The position numbers and the translations under genes were made by a program. Below are positions 9,166-19,309 of a stretch of DNA of 64,000 bases, piece by piece. Where the stretch lies: contig ONQP01000008.1 in the NCBI GenBank assembly GCA_900319975.1, positions 1-64,000 on the forward strand, given 5' to 3'. How positions within the stretch are numbered: the first letter of the stretch is position 1; each line of letters starts with the position of its first letter. Below the pieces are notes generated by a model that worked only from the letters and a program-made list of their open reading frames with translations, made no database searches and was not told the DNA's origin. The stretch is from an uncultured Bacteroidales bacterium (GTDB lineage: Bacteria > Bacteroidota > Bacteroidia > Bacteroidales > UBA932).

Positions 9166-10821
9166 ATGAAACACGAATATCTGACCCTCGTCGCCCTCGT
9201 GGCGCTGGGCGCGCCCCTCGCGGCGCAGAATATCAACCAGTCGGTGCAGGTGACCAACGACTATGTCACCCGCTTTGCGGACTTCCAGAAGCTGGGTCCG
9301 TCCCTGCAGGTGCCCGATTCGCTCTACCGCTTCGACTACGATTTCGACTATTCCGTTTTCGAGACTCCGTACAAGGGTTCCTATGAGTTCTCCCCGTACC
9401 GGATCGAGGTGAAGCCGGAAGCCCGGCTCTACGACGGCAGCAAGCTGTATCTGCGCGCCGGTGCAGGCTATTCCCTGCATCCGCAGCTCGAGTTCGCCTG
9501 GCAGATGCTGCAGGAGAAGAATTTCGCCATCGGCGTGTTCGCCGAGGCGGACGGCTATATGGGCTCCTACCGCCGCCGCGGCGTCGACGGGACCTTCGCG
9601 GGCCACGACCTGAGCGGCCGCGTGGGCGTGGGCGGGCAGTATCTGGCGCCCGCCGCCCGGCTGTCCTACCATATCGGCTACGAGGGGATCTTCGCCGGCG
9701 AGCACGGCGAGGCCCCCGCTTTCCGCTCCGCCTTCAATTCCGCCGTCGCGGCCGGCCGCATCCAGTCCCGGGAGCGCCGCGACAGCCGTTTCTTCTATGA
9801 CATCGACCTGCTCTTCCGTTATTCGGGAGACAGAAGCCTTCCGAAATCCACCAAGAGCCTGACGGGCGAGAACAACTTCCGCGTGGCGGCGTCGTTCGGC
9901 CCGGTGCTCAACCGGAAATACGGCATCCTGCTGGACGCCCTGTTCGAGACGGACGCCCTGCGGACGGTCTCGAGCCCCGGCACGGAGCAGGAGACGCTCT
10001 ACGGCGAGATGGCCGGCGGCAAGCTGGCCGCGCTGCTGGGTTCGGTCAAGCCGCACCTCGATTTCCTGCTCGGCCCGGTCCGCCTGGACGCCGGTGTCCG
10101 CTTCGACTATACGCTCAGCGGCGGCAAGACCCAGTTCACGATTTCTCCGGACGTGAAGGCGCGCCTGGCGCTGCTGCAGGCCGACCTGGAGTTCTACGCC
10201 GGCATCTCCGGCGGCCAGTACCTGCAGAGCCACTACGACATCAAGCAGATCAACCATTTCGCGCGCCGCTCCGCGGCGTCTGCGTCCATCTCGCGCGAGA
10301 AGATGCGCCTGTACGGCGGTCTCCAGGGACACTGGGGCACGCGCCTGCAGTATGAGCTGGAGGCGGGCTACGCGTCCTACGCGGGCATGCCGCTGGCCTC
10401 GCTCCACGGCGTCGTTCCGGTGGACTACAAGGAAGCGTTCGCGCAGGCCGGTCTGTCCTGGAAGGACGAGCGGCTGGAGCTGGATGGCGTCTTCGCCTAC
10501 GCCTACCGCCGCCTGTACGGCACCAGCACCGCTTTCGCCCCGCCGGCATTCACGGCGGACGTGCGCGGCCGCTACAACTGGGACGGCCGCATCTGGGCCG
10601 GCGCCTTCGTCGAGGCGGCTTCCGCCCGGATGTCCCTCCACAACGACGGCGCCTGGATCGCGGGCTATGCCAACGTCGGTCTGACGGGCGAATACCGCCT
10701 CGACTACCGCTGGACGGTGTGGGCCGAGGCCGGCAACCTGCTGGGGATGGCGATCGAACGGGCCCCGGGATATATCGAGAAAGGCCCTTACCTGACCGTC
10801 GGTTTGAGCCTCAAAATGTAG
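9166..10821 (+). CDS. Outer-membrane beta-barrel protein, TonB-receptor-like barrel without a plug
   Basis: 551 aa. A signal peptide ending LAAQ is followed by a sequence dominated by alternating aromatic/polar strands with short turns (for example RLYDGSKLYLRAGAGYSL), typical of a 14- to 16-strand barrel. No N-terminal plug domain or TonB box is seen, so it is not a complete TonB-dependent receptor. The C-terminus ends as a strand (YLTVGLSLKM). It lies 4 bp after the TPR gene and is probably co-translated with it. The function is unknown; partnership with the TPR protein is inferred from position. Confidence 0.75.
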   Translation: MKHEYLTLVALVALGAPLAAQNINQSVQVTNDYVTRFADFQKLGPSLQVPDSLYRFDYDFDYSVFETPYKGSYEFSPYRIEVKPEARLYDGSKLYLRAGAGYSLHPQLEFAWQMLQEKNFAIGVFAEADGYMGSYRRRGVDGTFAGHDLSGRVGVGGQYLAPAARLSYHIGYEGIFAGEHGEAPAFRSAFNSAVAAGRIQSRERRDSRFFYDIDLLFRYSGDRSLPKSTKSLTGENNFRVAASFGPVLNRKYGILLDALFETDALRTVSSPGTEQETLYGEMAGGKLAALLGSVKPHLDFLLGPVRLDAGVRFDYTLSGGKTQFTISPDVKARLALLQADLEFYAGISGGQYLQSHYDIKQINHFARRSAASASISREKMRLYGGLQGHWGTRLQYELEAGYASYAGMPLASLHGVVPVDYKEAFAQAGLSWKDERLELDGVFAYAYRRLYGTSTAFAPPAFTADVRGRYNWDGRIWAGAFVEAASARMSLHNDGAWIAGYANVGLTGEYRLDYRWTVWAEAGNLLGMAIERAPGYIEKGPYLTVGLSLKM

Positions 10822-10841
10822 GTAAATCCCGAGATTTTTCG

Positions 10842-10849
10842 TACCTTTG
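10842..10849 (+). promoter_or_regulatory. -7 promoter box upstream of gyrB
   Basis: TACCTTTG matches TAnnTTTG and lies 27 nt before the gyrB ATG. A -33 TTTG at the right distance was not found. Confidence 0.6.
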
Positions 10850-10870
10850 ACGGATTTTAAGAGATACTGA

Positions 10871-12886
<2,016 letters not shown>

Positions 12887-12887
12887 T

Positions 12888-12913
12888 GTCATTCTGAGAG
12901 AAACGAAGAATCT
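12888..12913 (+). repeat. REP-like GTCATTC...GAATCT element between gyrB and the palmitoyltransferase gene
   Basis: GTCATTCTGAG followed by GAAGAATCTG resembles a repeat seen in many Bacteroidota genomes. ATTCT (12891-12895) can pair with AGAAT. It is related in its ends to the copies at 14206 and 61083. Confidence 0.55.
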
Positions 12914-12922
12914 GAACCTGAT

Positions 12923-14185
12923 ATGTTAGACATTTTCGACAGGATTGAACGCGACAGCGGCGGCCCGATCGGCCAGTATTTCGAGCAGGGCTTCGGCTAC
13001 TATATGTACCCCCGCCTCGAAGGCGAGCTGGGCCCCCATATGATCTTCAACGGCACCCCGGTGCTCAACTGGAGCCTCAACAACTACCTTGGCCTGGCCA
13101 ACCACCCGGAGGTCCGCAAGGCGGACGCCGAGGCGGCTGCCAAGTGGGGCCTGGCGTACCCGATGGGCGCCCGGATGATGAGCGGCCACACCCGCTACCA
13201 CGAGCAGCTCGAGCAGACCTTCGCCAAGTTCGAGAAGAAGGAGGACGCGTTCCTGTACAACTTCGGCTACCAGGGCATCGTGTCCACGATTGACGCGCTC
13301 ACGGCGCGCCACGACGTCATCGTCTATGACGCCGAGTGCCACGCCTGCCTGCTGGACGGCATCCGCCTGCACATCGGTGAGAAATACAAATACCGCCACA
13401 ACAACATCGCCGACTGCGAGAAGGTGCTTGCACGCGCCTGCCAGGTGGCGGAGGAGAACGGCGGCGGCGTGCTCCTGATCACGGAGGGCGTGTTCGGCAT
13501 GACCGGCGCGCTCGGCATCCTGGACCAGATCGCGGCCCTGAAGAAGAAATACAAGTTCCGTATCCTGATCGACGACGCGCACGGCTTCGGCCTGCTCGGC
13601 GAGCACGGCCGCGGCACGTCCGAGCAGCTCGGCTGCATGGACGACATCGACCTCTACATCGGCGCCTTCGCCAAGTCGATGGCCTCGATCGGCGGCTTCG
13701 TCGCCGGCCCCCACAAAATCATCAACTACCTGCGGGCCAACATGCGTTCGCAGATGTACGCCAAGTCCCTGCCGATGCCGCTCGTGATCGGCAACATGAA
13801 GCGTATGGAGATCATCGACTCCCCGGAGGGCGATGCGCTCCGCGCCAAGTGCTGGCAGATCACCCACGCCATCCAGGACGGTTTCAAGAAGGAAGGATTC
13901 GACATCGGCGAGGCCCAGGCCTGCGTGACGCCGGTCCATATCTTCGGCGGCGTGGCCCAGGCCACCAAGATGGCCAAGGACCTGCGCGAGAACTACAAGA
14001 TTTTCTGCTCGATGGTCATCTACCCGGTGATCCCGAAGGGCATGATCATCTTCCGCATCGTCTCCACGGCCGCCCACACGATGGAGGACGTGGAATACAC
14101 GCTCAAGGCATTCAAGGAGATCAAGGCCAAGCTCGACGCCGGTCAGTACGACGGCGACGACATCGCCGAGATGACCATCCAGTAA
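12923..14185 (+). CDS. spt: Serine palmitoyltransferase, alpha-oxoamine synthase family
   Basis: 420 aa, PLP-dependent. It condenses serine with an acyl-CoA to 3-ketodihydrosphingosine, the first step of sphingolipid synthesis typical of Bacteroidales. Visible motifs are NNYLGLANHPEVR, YPMGARMMSGHTRYHEQLE, the PLP-pocket DDAHGFG, and the Schiff-base Lys in AFAKSMASIGGF. The sequence matches Bacteroides serine palmitoyltransferase (as I recall it) better than the related 2-amino-3-ketobutyrate CoA ligase, especially the RSQMYAKSLPMPLVIG stretch. It is soluble and cytosolic or peripherally membrane-bound. An SDR gene follows after 58 bp. Confidence 0.92.
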   Translation: MLDIFDRIERDSGGPIGQYFEQGFGYYMYPRLEGELGPHMIFNGTPVLNWSLNNYLGLANHPEVRKADAEAAAKWGLAYPMGARMMSGHTRYHEQLEQTFAKFEKKEDAFLYNFGYQGIVSTIDALTARHDVIVYDAECHACLLDGIRLHIGEKYKYRHNNIADCEKVLARACQVAEENGGGVLLITEGVFGMTGALGILDQIAALKKKYKFRILIDDAHGFGLLGEHGRGTSEQLGCMDDIDLYIGAFAKSMASIGGFVAGPHKIINYLRANMRSQMYAKSLPMPLVIGNMKRMEIIDSPEGDALRAKCWQITHAIQDGFKKEGFDIGEAQACVTPVHIFGGVAQATKMAKDLRENYKIFCSMVIYPVIPKGMIIFRIVSTAAHTMEDVEYTLKAFKEIKAKLDAGQYDGDDIAEMTIQ

Positions 14186-14205
14186 TCGTCATTTCCAAAC
14201 AGTAA

Positions 14206-14233
14206 CGTCATTCCCGGCCTGACCGGGAATCTC
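14206..14233 (+). repeat. REP-like CGTCATTCCCGG...GAATCTC palindrome between the palmitoyltransferase and SDR genes
   Basis: ATTCCCGG pairs perfectly with CCGGGAAT across a 5-nt loop, with flanking CGTC and CTC. A partial copy CGTCATTTCC lies just upstream at 14187-14196. It has the same layout as the element at 61083-61109. Confidence 0.65.
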
Positions 14234-14243
14234 AATACCGCTT

Positions 14244-15056
14244 ATGGACAGTCTGCAGGACAAGGTAATTATCGTGACGGGAGCCAGCTCGGGCATCGGA
14301 CTGGCTTCCGCCCGTCAATTCGGCAGCGAGGGCGCGCGGGTCGTGATGGCCGCGCGGTCCCTCGACAAGCTGGAGGCGCTGGCCCCGTCGGTCGCACCTC
14401 CGGACCGGGTCCTTTGCGTCAAATGCGATGTGACCCTTGAAAATGACTGCCGCGCCCTTATTGAGGCCGCGGTTGCGCGTTTCGGCCGTATCGACATCCT
14501 GGTCAACAACGCCGGCATCTCGATGCGGGCGATGTTCAAGGACCTGGACCTGCAGGTGATCCACCGCCTGATGGACGTGAACTTCTGGGGCACGGTTAAC
14601 TGCACCAAGTTCGCGCTCCCGTATCTGCTGGAGACGAAAGGCTCCGTCGTGGGCGTCATCTCCATCGCCGGCTATTCCGCGCTGCCTGCGCGGACCGGCT
14701 ACAGCGCTTCCAAATATGCGATCCGCGGCTTCCTGGACACGATCCGGATCGAGCACCTCAAGGACGGACTCAACGTCCTCGTGTTCGCCCCGGGCTACAC
14801 CGCGTCCAACGTCCGCAATGCGGCGCTCACCGCCGACGGTTCCGCCCAGGGCGAGACGCCGCTCGACGAGGGCAGCCTGATGAGCGCGGAGGAGTGCGCG
14901 AAGCGCCTTTCGCGTGCGCTGCGCCGCCGCCGCTCGCAGGTCACGCTGACCCTGCTGGGCCGCGCGACCGTGCTGCTCCACCGGCTGTGCCCGCGCCTGC
15001 TGGACCGCCTGACCTACAGCTACATCGCCCGCGAAGCGGGCAGTCCTTTCAAATAG
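14244..15056 (+). CDS. Short-chain dehydrogenase/reductase, candidate 3-ketodihydrosphingosine reductase
   Basis: 270 aa with the classical SDR features: nucleotide-binding TGASSGIG near residue 13, NNAG near residue 91, the catalytic Tyr/Lys in YSASKYA, and the Ser in the preceding strand. RhlG/FabG-like SDRs have many substrates. Its place immediately after serine palmitoyltransferase suggests that it reduces 3-ketodihydrosphingosine to dihydrosphingosine, but this is inference from context; a general ketone reductase is possible. The next gene starts 7 bp after its stop. Confidence 0.82.
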   Translation: MDSLQDKVIIVTGASSGIGLASARQFGSEGARVVMAARSLDKLEALAPSVAPPDRVLCVKCDVTLENDCRALIEAAVARFGRIDILVNNAGISMRAMFKDLDLQVIHRLMDVNFWGTVNCTKFALPYLLETKGSVVGVISIAGYSALPARTGYSASKYAIRGFLDTIRIEHLKDGLNVLVFAPGYTASNVRNAALTADGSAQGETPLDEGSLMSAEECAKRLSRALRRRRSQVTLTLLGRATVLLHRLCPRLLDRLTYSYIAREAGSPFK

Positions 15057-15063
15057 CCGCCCG

Positions 15064-17088
15064 ATGACCAGGAATTCGCTCGTCCGCATACTCGTCCCGC
15101 TCGGTATCGCATTCGTCCTTTTGGCCATGCTGATGCCGAGGAGCGCCAAGTTTGCCTATGACTACCGCAAGGGGCGCACCTGGAAGTACGAGACGCTTTA
15201 TGCGCAGTTCGATTTCCCGATCTACAAGACCGAGGCGCAGATGATGGCCGAGCGGGGCGCCGCCTCCACCGAGGCCATCCCGTACTACAAGTATTCCGAC
15301 GAGATCGTCACGCGCAACCTCCGCGCCGCCGAGCGGCTGGACCTGGGGGCCCTGCGCGGCGCCACGGTCTCCGCGATGCGCGCCATCTACCAGAAGGGCA
15401 TCCTGGCGGACGAGAACGGCCGGCGCCACGCCTCCGGCCCGGAAGTCCTCTACATCCAGCGCGACAAGCGCGCCGTCAAGAGTCCGGTGTCCGAGGTCTA
15501 TCGGCAGTCCGAGGCGCGTTCGCGCCTGCTCGCCGACCTCACGGACATCTCCACCCGCAACGTGGACTCGCTGCTGCGCGCCAATGGCGTGTATGACCTG
15601 CTGGTGCCGAACCTGCTCTTCGACGAGCAGACCACGGCCCTGGTCCACGCCGAATCCGCGACCAGCATCTCGCCCACGTCGGGCTACGTCACCGCCGGGC
15701 AGCTGATCGTCCAGGAGGAGGAGCTCGTGACGGCGGAGATCGCCCAGATGCTCGACTCCTACAAGCGCGAGTTCGAAGCCAACATGGGCAATTCCGGCCC
15801 CGCCGCGCTGATGGTGCTGGGCAACCTCCTGATCGCCCTGGCGATCGTGGTGCTGCTCTACCTGTCCATCTATTTCAACAATCCGAAGATCTTCGAAGAC
15901 TCCCGCTTCCCCTATCTGGTGGTGGTCTTCCTGCTGGGCGCCCTCGCCGCGCTGATCCTGGTCCGCGTCAACGAGAAGTCGCTCTATTTCGTACCCTTCA
16001 CGCTGGTTGCCCTGCTCCTGCAGGCCTTCATGAAGAACCGTGTCGTGGTGCCCGTCTACGTGGTGTCCCTGCTGCCGTTGCTGATCTTCAGCCACGACGG
16101 TGCCGTGCTCTTCGTGATGTTCTTCGTGGCGGGTATGGTCGCCATCCTGGCGTTCCGCTACTTCAACCGGGGCTGGAAGCAGTTCCTGACGGCCCTGATC
16201 ACCTTCGGCGTGCTGGCCCTGACCTATCTGGGCTTCCGCGCCACCGAGCTGGTGGCGGGCAATGTCTGGACGGCGCTGCTGAGCCTGTTCATCGGCTCGA
16301 TGCTCACGGTAGCGGGCTATCCGCTCATCTACCTGTTCGAGCGCATTTTCAACCTGGTGTCCAATTCCCGGCTCATCGAGCTCTGCGACGTCTCCAACCC
16401 GGTGATCCGCGAGCTGGAACAGAAGGCGCCGGGCACCTTCCAGCATTCGCTGCAGGTGATGAACATGGCGGACACCGTGGCGCGGGCCGTGGACGCCAAC
16501 GCCGACCTGGTGCGCGCGGGTGCGCTCTACCACGACATCGGCAAGCTCTACAACCCGCTCTGTTTCATTGAAAACGAATCCCTCGTCTCCCGCGGAGGCG
16601 CGCAGGGATATCACGAAGGGATGAGTCCCGAGCTGAGCGCGCGGGAGATCATCCGCCACGTCCCCGAGGGCGTGGAGCGTGCGCACAAGCACCGTCTGCC
16701 CGAGGCCATCATCGACTTCATCCGCAGCCACCACGGCACCACGGTCACAGGCTATTTCTACAACCAGTACCTGCAGGCCGGCGGCGATCCCGCGATGATC
16801 GACGAGTTCCGCTATCCGGGCATCAAGCCCGTGACCAAGGAGCAGATCATCCTGATGCTCTGCGACAGCATCGAGGCGGGCTCGCGGACGCTCAAGGAAT
16901 TCACGCCGGAGGCCTACTCCGAGTTCGTGGAGCGCATCGTGGCCGGCAAGATGGAGGAGGGTCAGTTCGAGCACGCCGACATCTCCATCAGCGAGTTGGG
17001 CACGGTCAAGGATACGCTTAAGCAGTATCTTGCGCAGATCCACCACGAGCGTGTCGTCTATCCCGAAAGAAAATCAAAGAAGAAATAA
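15064..17088 (+). CDS. 7TM-HD membrane protein, PgpH-type cyclic-di-AMP phosphodiesterase
   Basis: 674 aa. One N-terminal transmembrane segment is followed by an extracytoplasmic 7TMR-HDED domain (about residues 40-240), a seven-helix membrane domain (about 250-430), and a cytosolic HD domain with HSLQVMNMAD near residue 460, HDIGK near 490 and the later SHHGTT. This order is that of PgpH, which hydrolyses c-di-AMP in Firmicutes. The metal-binding His/Asp residues are all present, so the protein should be active. It sits 14 bp upstream of the trigger factor gene and is probably expressed in the gyrB run. Confidence 0.9.
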   Translation: MTRNSLVRILVPLGIAFVLLAMLMPRSAKFAYDYRKGRTWKYETLYAQFDFPIYKTEAQMMAERGAASTEAIPYYKYSDEIVTRNLRAAERLDLGALRGATVSAMRAIYQKGILADENGRRHASGPEVLYIQRDKRAVKSPVSEVYRQSEARSRLLADLTDISTRNVDSLLRANGVYDLLVPNLLFDEQTTALVHAESATSISPTSGYVTAGQLIVQEEELVTAEIAQMLDSYKREFEANMGNSGPAALMVLGNLLIALAIVVLLYLSIYFNNPKIFEDSRFPYLVVVFLLGALAALILVRVNEKSLYFVPFTLVALLLQAFMKNRVVVPVYVVSLLPLLIFSHDGAVLFVMFFVAGMVAILAFRYFNRGWKQFLTALITFGVLALTYLGFRATELVAGNVWTALLSLFIGSMLTVAGYPLIYLFERIFNLVSNSRLIELCDVSNPVIRELEQKAPGTFQHSLQVMNMADTVARAVDANADLVRAGALYHDIGKLYNPLCFIENESLVSRGGAQGYHEGMSPELSAREIIRHVPEGVERAHKHRLPEAIIDFIRSHHGTTVTGYFYNQYLQAGGDPAMIDEFRYPGIKPVTKEQIILMLCDSIEAGSRTLKEFTPEAYSEFVERIVAGKMEEGQFEHADISISELGTVKDTLKQYLAQIHHERVVYPERKSKKK

Positions 17089-17102
17089 GAATTATTGTTA
17101 GT

Positions 17103-18104
17103 ATGAAAGTAAAAGAAAAGAAAATCGATGCTCTCAACCGGGAGCTGACCATCGAAGTCGCTGCAGCCGACTACGCAGAAATTGAGAAGAAGAAGCTGGC
17201 CGACCGTCGCCGTACGGCCGAGTTCAAGGGCTTCCGCAAGGGTATGGTCCCCGCCTCGCTGATCAAGCGCGTCTATGGCGAGCAGGCGCTCGTCGAATCC
17301 GTCAACCAGGTGATCGGTCAGGCACTTGACCAGCACATTACCGAGAAGAAACTCCGCATCCTGGGCGAGCCGCTCGCTTCCGCGAACCAGCCCGAGGTCG
17401 AGTGGGAGGATGGCAAGGACTTCACCTTCGTCTTTGACCTGGGCCTCAGCCCGGAGGTCAACGTCGAGGTGGAAGCCGCCGACACCGTCCCTTCCTATAC
17501 CGTCACCGTCACGGCCAAGGACAAGGCCCCGATGATCGAGAACCTCAAGAAATACTACGAGGAGCACAAGGAGGAGGGCCAGGAGGCCAAGTCCGACGAC
17601 GACCTCGACAAGGAGGTTTCCGAGCGTCTGAAGGCCCAGTACAAGAACGAAGCCGACTGGCGTCTGACCCAGGACATCCGCAAGTTCTACATCGACAAGG
17701 CCGGTGTCGAGCTTCCGGAGGCTTTCCTGAAGCGCTGGCTGGTCGAGGCCAACGGTGGCAAGCTCACCGCCGAGGATGTCGAGAAGGACTTCCCGGGCTT
17801 CGCCGAGGACTTCAAGTGGCAGCTCGTCCGTGGCTCCCTGATGCAGAAGTGGGGCTTCAAGGTGGAGGAGAAGGACCTGACCGAGCAGGCCGAGGCTTTC
17901 GCCCGCTACCAGTATGCGATGTACGGCATCGGCAACGTCCCTGACGAGGTCGTGAAGGAAATGGCCGTCAACATGCTCCAGGACCAGAAGCAGGTCGAGC
18001 GTATCGTCGAGCAGGTCGAGGACCGCAAGGTGCTCGACAAGATCAAGGAGACCATCACCCTCAAGGCCACCAAGATCAGCGCCGCCAAGTTCCGCGAGCT
18101 CTAA
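17103..18104 (+). CDS. tig: Trigger factor lacking the PPIase domain
   Basis: A 333-aa ribosome-associated chaperone. The N-terminal ribosome-binding domain carries the signature GFRKGMVPASLIKRVYG at residues 41-57. After the linker (DTVPSYTVTVTAKD, about residue 137) the sequence passes straight into the helical C-terminal arm domain; the roughly 90-residue FKBP-like prolyl isomerase domain normally placed between them is missing. Typical trigger factors, including Bacteroides ones, are about 430-450 aa. Chaperone function does not need the PPIase domain, so it is probably functional. It ends at a strong terminator. Confidence 0.92.
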   Translation: MKVKEKKIDALNRELTIEVAAADYAEIEKKKLADRRRTAEFKGFRKGMVPASLIKRVYGEQALVESVNQVIGQALDQHITEKKLRILGEPLASANQPEVEWEDGKDFTFVFDLGLSPEVNVEVEAADTVPSYTVTVTAKDKAPMIENLKKYYEEHKEEGQEAKSDDDLDKEVSERLKAQYKNEADWRLTQDIRKFYIDKAGVELPEAFLKRWLVEANGGKLTAEDVEKDFPGFAEDFKWQLVRGSLMQKWGFKVEEKDLTEQAEAFARYQYAMYGIGNVPDEVVKEMAVNMLQDQKQVERIVEQVEDRKVLDKIKETITLKATKISAAKFREL

Positions 18105-18123
18105 TCGGCTTCGCACGGAAACG

Positions 18124-18153
18124 AAAACCGGGCCCCGCGAGGGACCCGGTTTT
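18124..18153. terminator. Bidirectional terminator between tig and the 18.2-kb gene
   Basis: Left arm 18124-18136 and right arm 18141-18153 form a 13-bp stem with one mismatch and a GCGA loop. Four A lead in and four T lead out. It sits between convergent genes. Confidence 0.85.
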
Positions 18154-18172
18154 GTCGTTATGGAGGGGCAGG

Positions 18173-19309
18173 TTATTTTCTGCGGAGATTCTTGGAGGCG
18201 AGGTTGAGGTGGTATTTGAAGGTGCGGTTGCCCTGGTAGTAGGACATCTCCAGGGAGCTGGCATCTTCGAAGGAGATGCTGTTGAGGAGCCGGTCGCGGT
18301 TGGGATTCTTGCACTCCGGCTCGACCCAGGCGAGGACGTAGTTGTCGTCCGCCTTCTGGTAGGCCACGATGACGGTGTAGCCGAAGTGGTCGAACATCGC
18401 GGCGGTGTATTTGCCGGAGTTCTTCTTGCCCCTGGCCTTGGTGAATTCCTCTACGAGGGAGCTCTCCTTCTGCAGGATGTTGAACTTGAGGTGCGTGGCG
18501 CCGGTCAGTGCTTCCGGGTTCTGCTCCTGCCACCAGTTGATGGCGGCCTCGGTCAGCCAGAGATTCTCCGGGATGGCCTCCAGCAGGGGATTGTCGTCGA
18601 CGTCCTTGAGCAGCAGGCGCATCCACGGGCGGTCCAGGCCGCTGAGCAGGGCCTCGTCGGAGCGGCCGCTGATGCGGTAGGGATCGTCGCCCCGGCGGAT
18701 GTCCTTGCCTTGGAAGGAGACGCAGCCGAAGTCGTCGGTCTGCGGCGCGTAGGCGGCGGCGACGTAGGTCTGCCGGGCGCCGTCCGCTGAGCGCAGCAGG
18801 TAGTTGAAGCGCAGGAAGCGCGTCCCGCGGACGTTGAAGGTCCGGGACGCGTCCACGAACGCCCGCTCCGCCATGCCTTCGGCATCGGCCGCCGGGGCGT
18901 CATAGGTGCTGGTCACGGTCCAGGCGTTGCGCCCCTTCTCCAGCGCGACGATGCGGACCTGGTCGAGCGCCAGGCCCTCGCCGTCCAGGCAGACCGCATA
19001 GATGCGGTCCACGGCCTCGCGGCGGTCGGCGATGGCGAGCATCTTCACGCCGCCGGGCAGCAGCTCCGCCGCGATGGCGGCCGCCTGCGCCTCGCTGTAG
19101 GGCGAGATGTTGAGCAGCGTGTCCTTGCGGGCGAGGATGTCGGCCGCATAGACGGAGGAAGGGTATTTCTTGAGGAACTTGTCGAAGGCCTCCACGGAGG
19201 CTTTCGACAGGGTCTTGTTGTAAAGCTTGGTCTCCGCCTTGGTCTGGGCGAAGAGCGGCGCGGCTGCGAGCGTCAGCAGGAACGCCGCGGTCAGGATCTT
19301 TTTCATCAT
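18173..19309 (-). CDS. Periplasmic protein of unknown function
   Basis: 378 aa with a signal peptide (MMKKILTAAFLLTLAAAPLFAQ). No domain was recognised. An N-terminal segment (about residues 25-70) resembles a short TPR-like helix pair (FDKFLKKYPSSVYAADILARKD), followed by a mixed alpha/beta region rich in Asp and aromatic residues. The ATG at 19307-19309 overlaps the stop of the DPP-IV gene as ATGA, so it is the last gene of a three-gene operon and may be translationally coupled to DPP-IV. Frames extending further upstream on this strand are shadows of the DPP-IV gene. Confidence 0.75.
   Translation of the reverse strand: MMKKILTAAFLLTLAAAPLFAQTKAETKLYNKTLSKASVEAFDKFLKKYPSSVYAADILARKDTLLNISPYSEAQAAAIAAELLPGGVKMLAIADRREAVDRIYAVCLDGEGLALDQVRIVALEKGRNAWTVTSTYDAPAADAEGMAERAFVDASRTFNVRGTRFLRFNYLLRSADGARQTYVAAAYAPQTDDFGCVSFQGKDIRRGDDPYRISGRSDEALLSGLDRPWMRLLLKDVDDNPLLEAIPENLWLTEAAINWWQEQNPEALTGATHLKFNILQKESSLVEEFTKARGKKNSGKYTAAMFDHFGYTVIVAYQKADDNYVLAWVEPECKNPNRDRLLNSISFEDASSLEMSYYQGNRTFKYHLNLASKNLRRK

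Noticed and set aside
17058..18626. Minus-strand 522-codon frame across tig and its terminator
   Set aside because: It covers the tig gene in antisense and crosses a strong terminator; only the real gene at 18173-19309 is supported.
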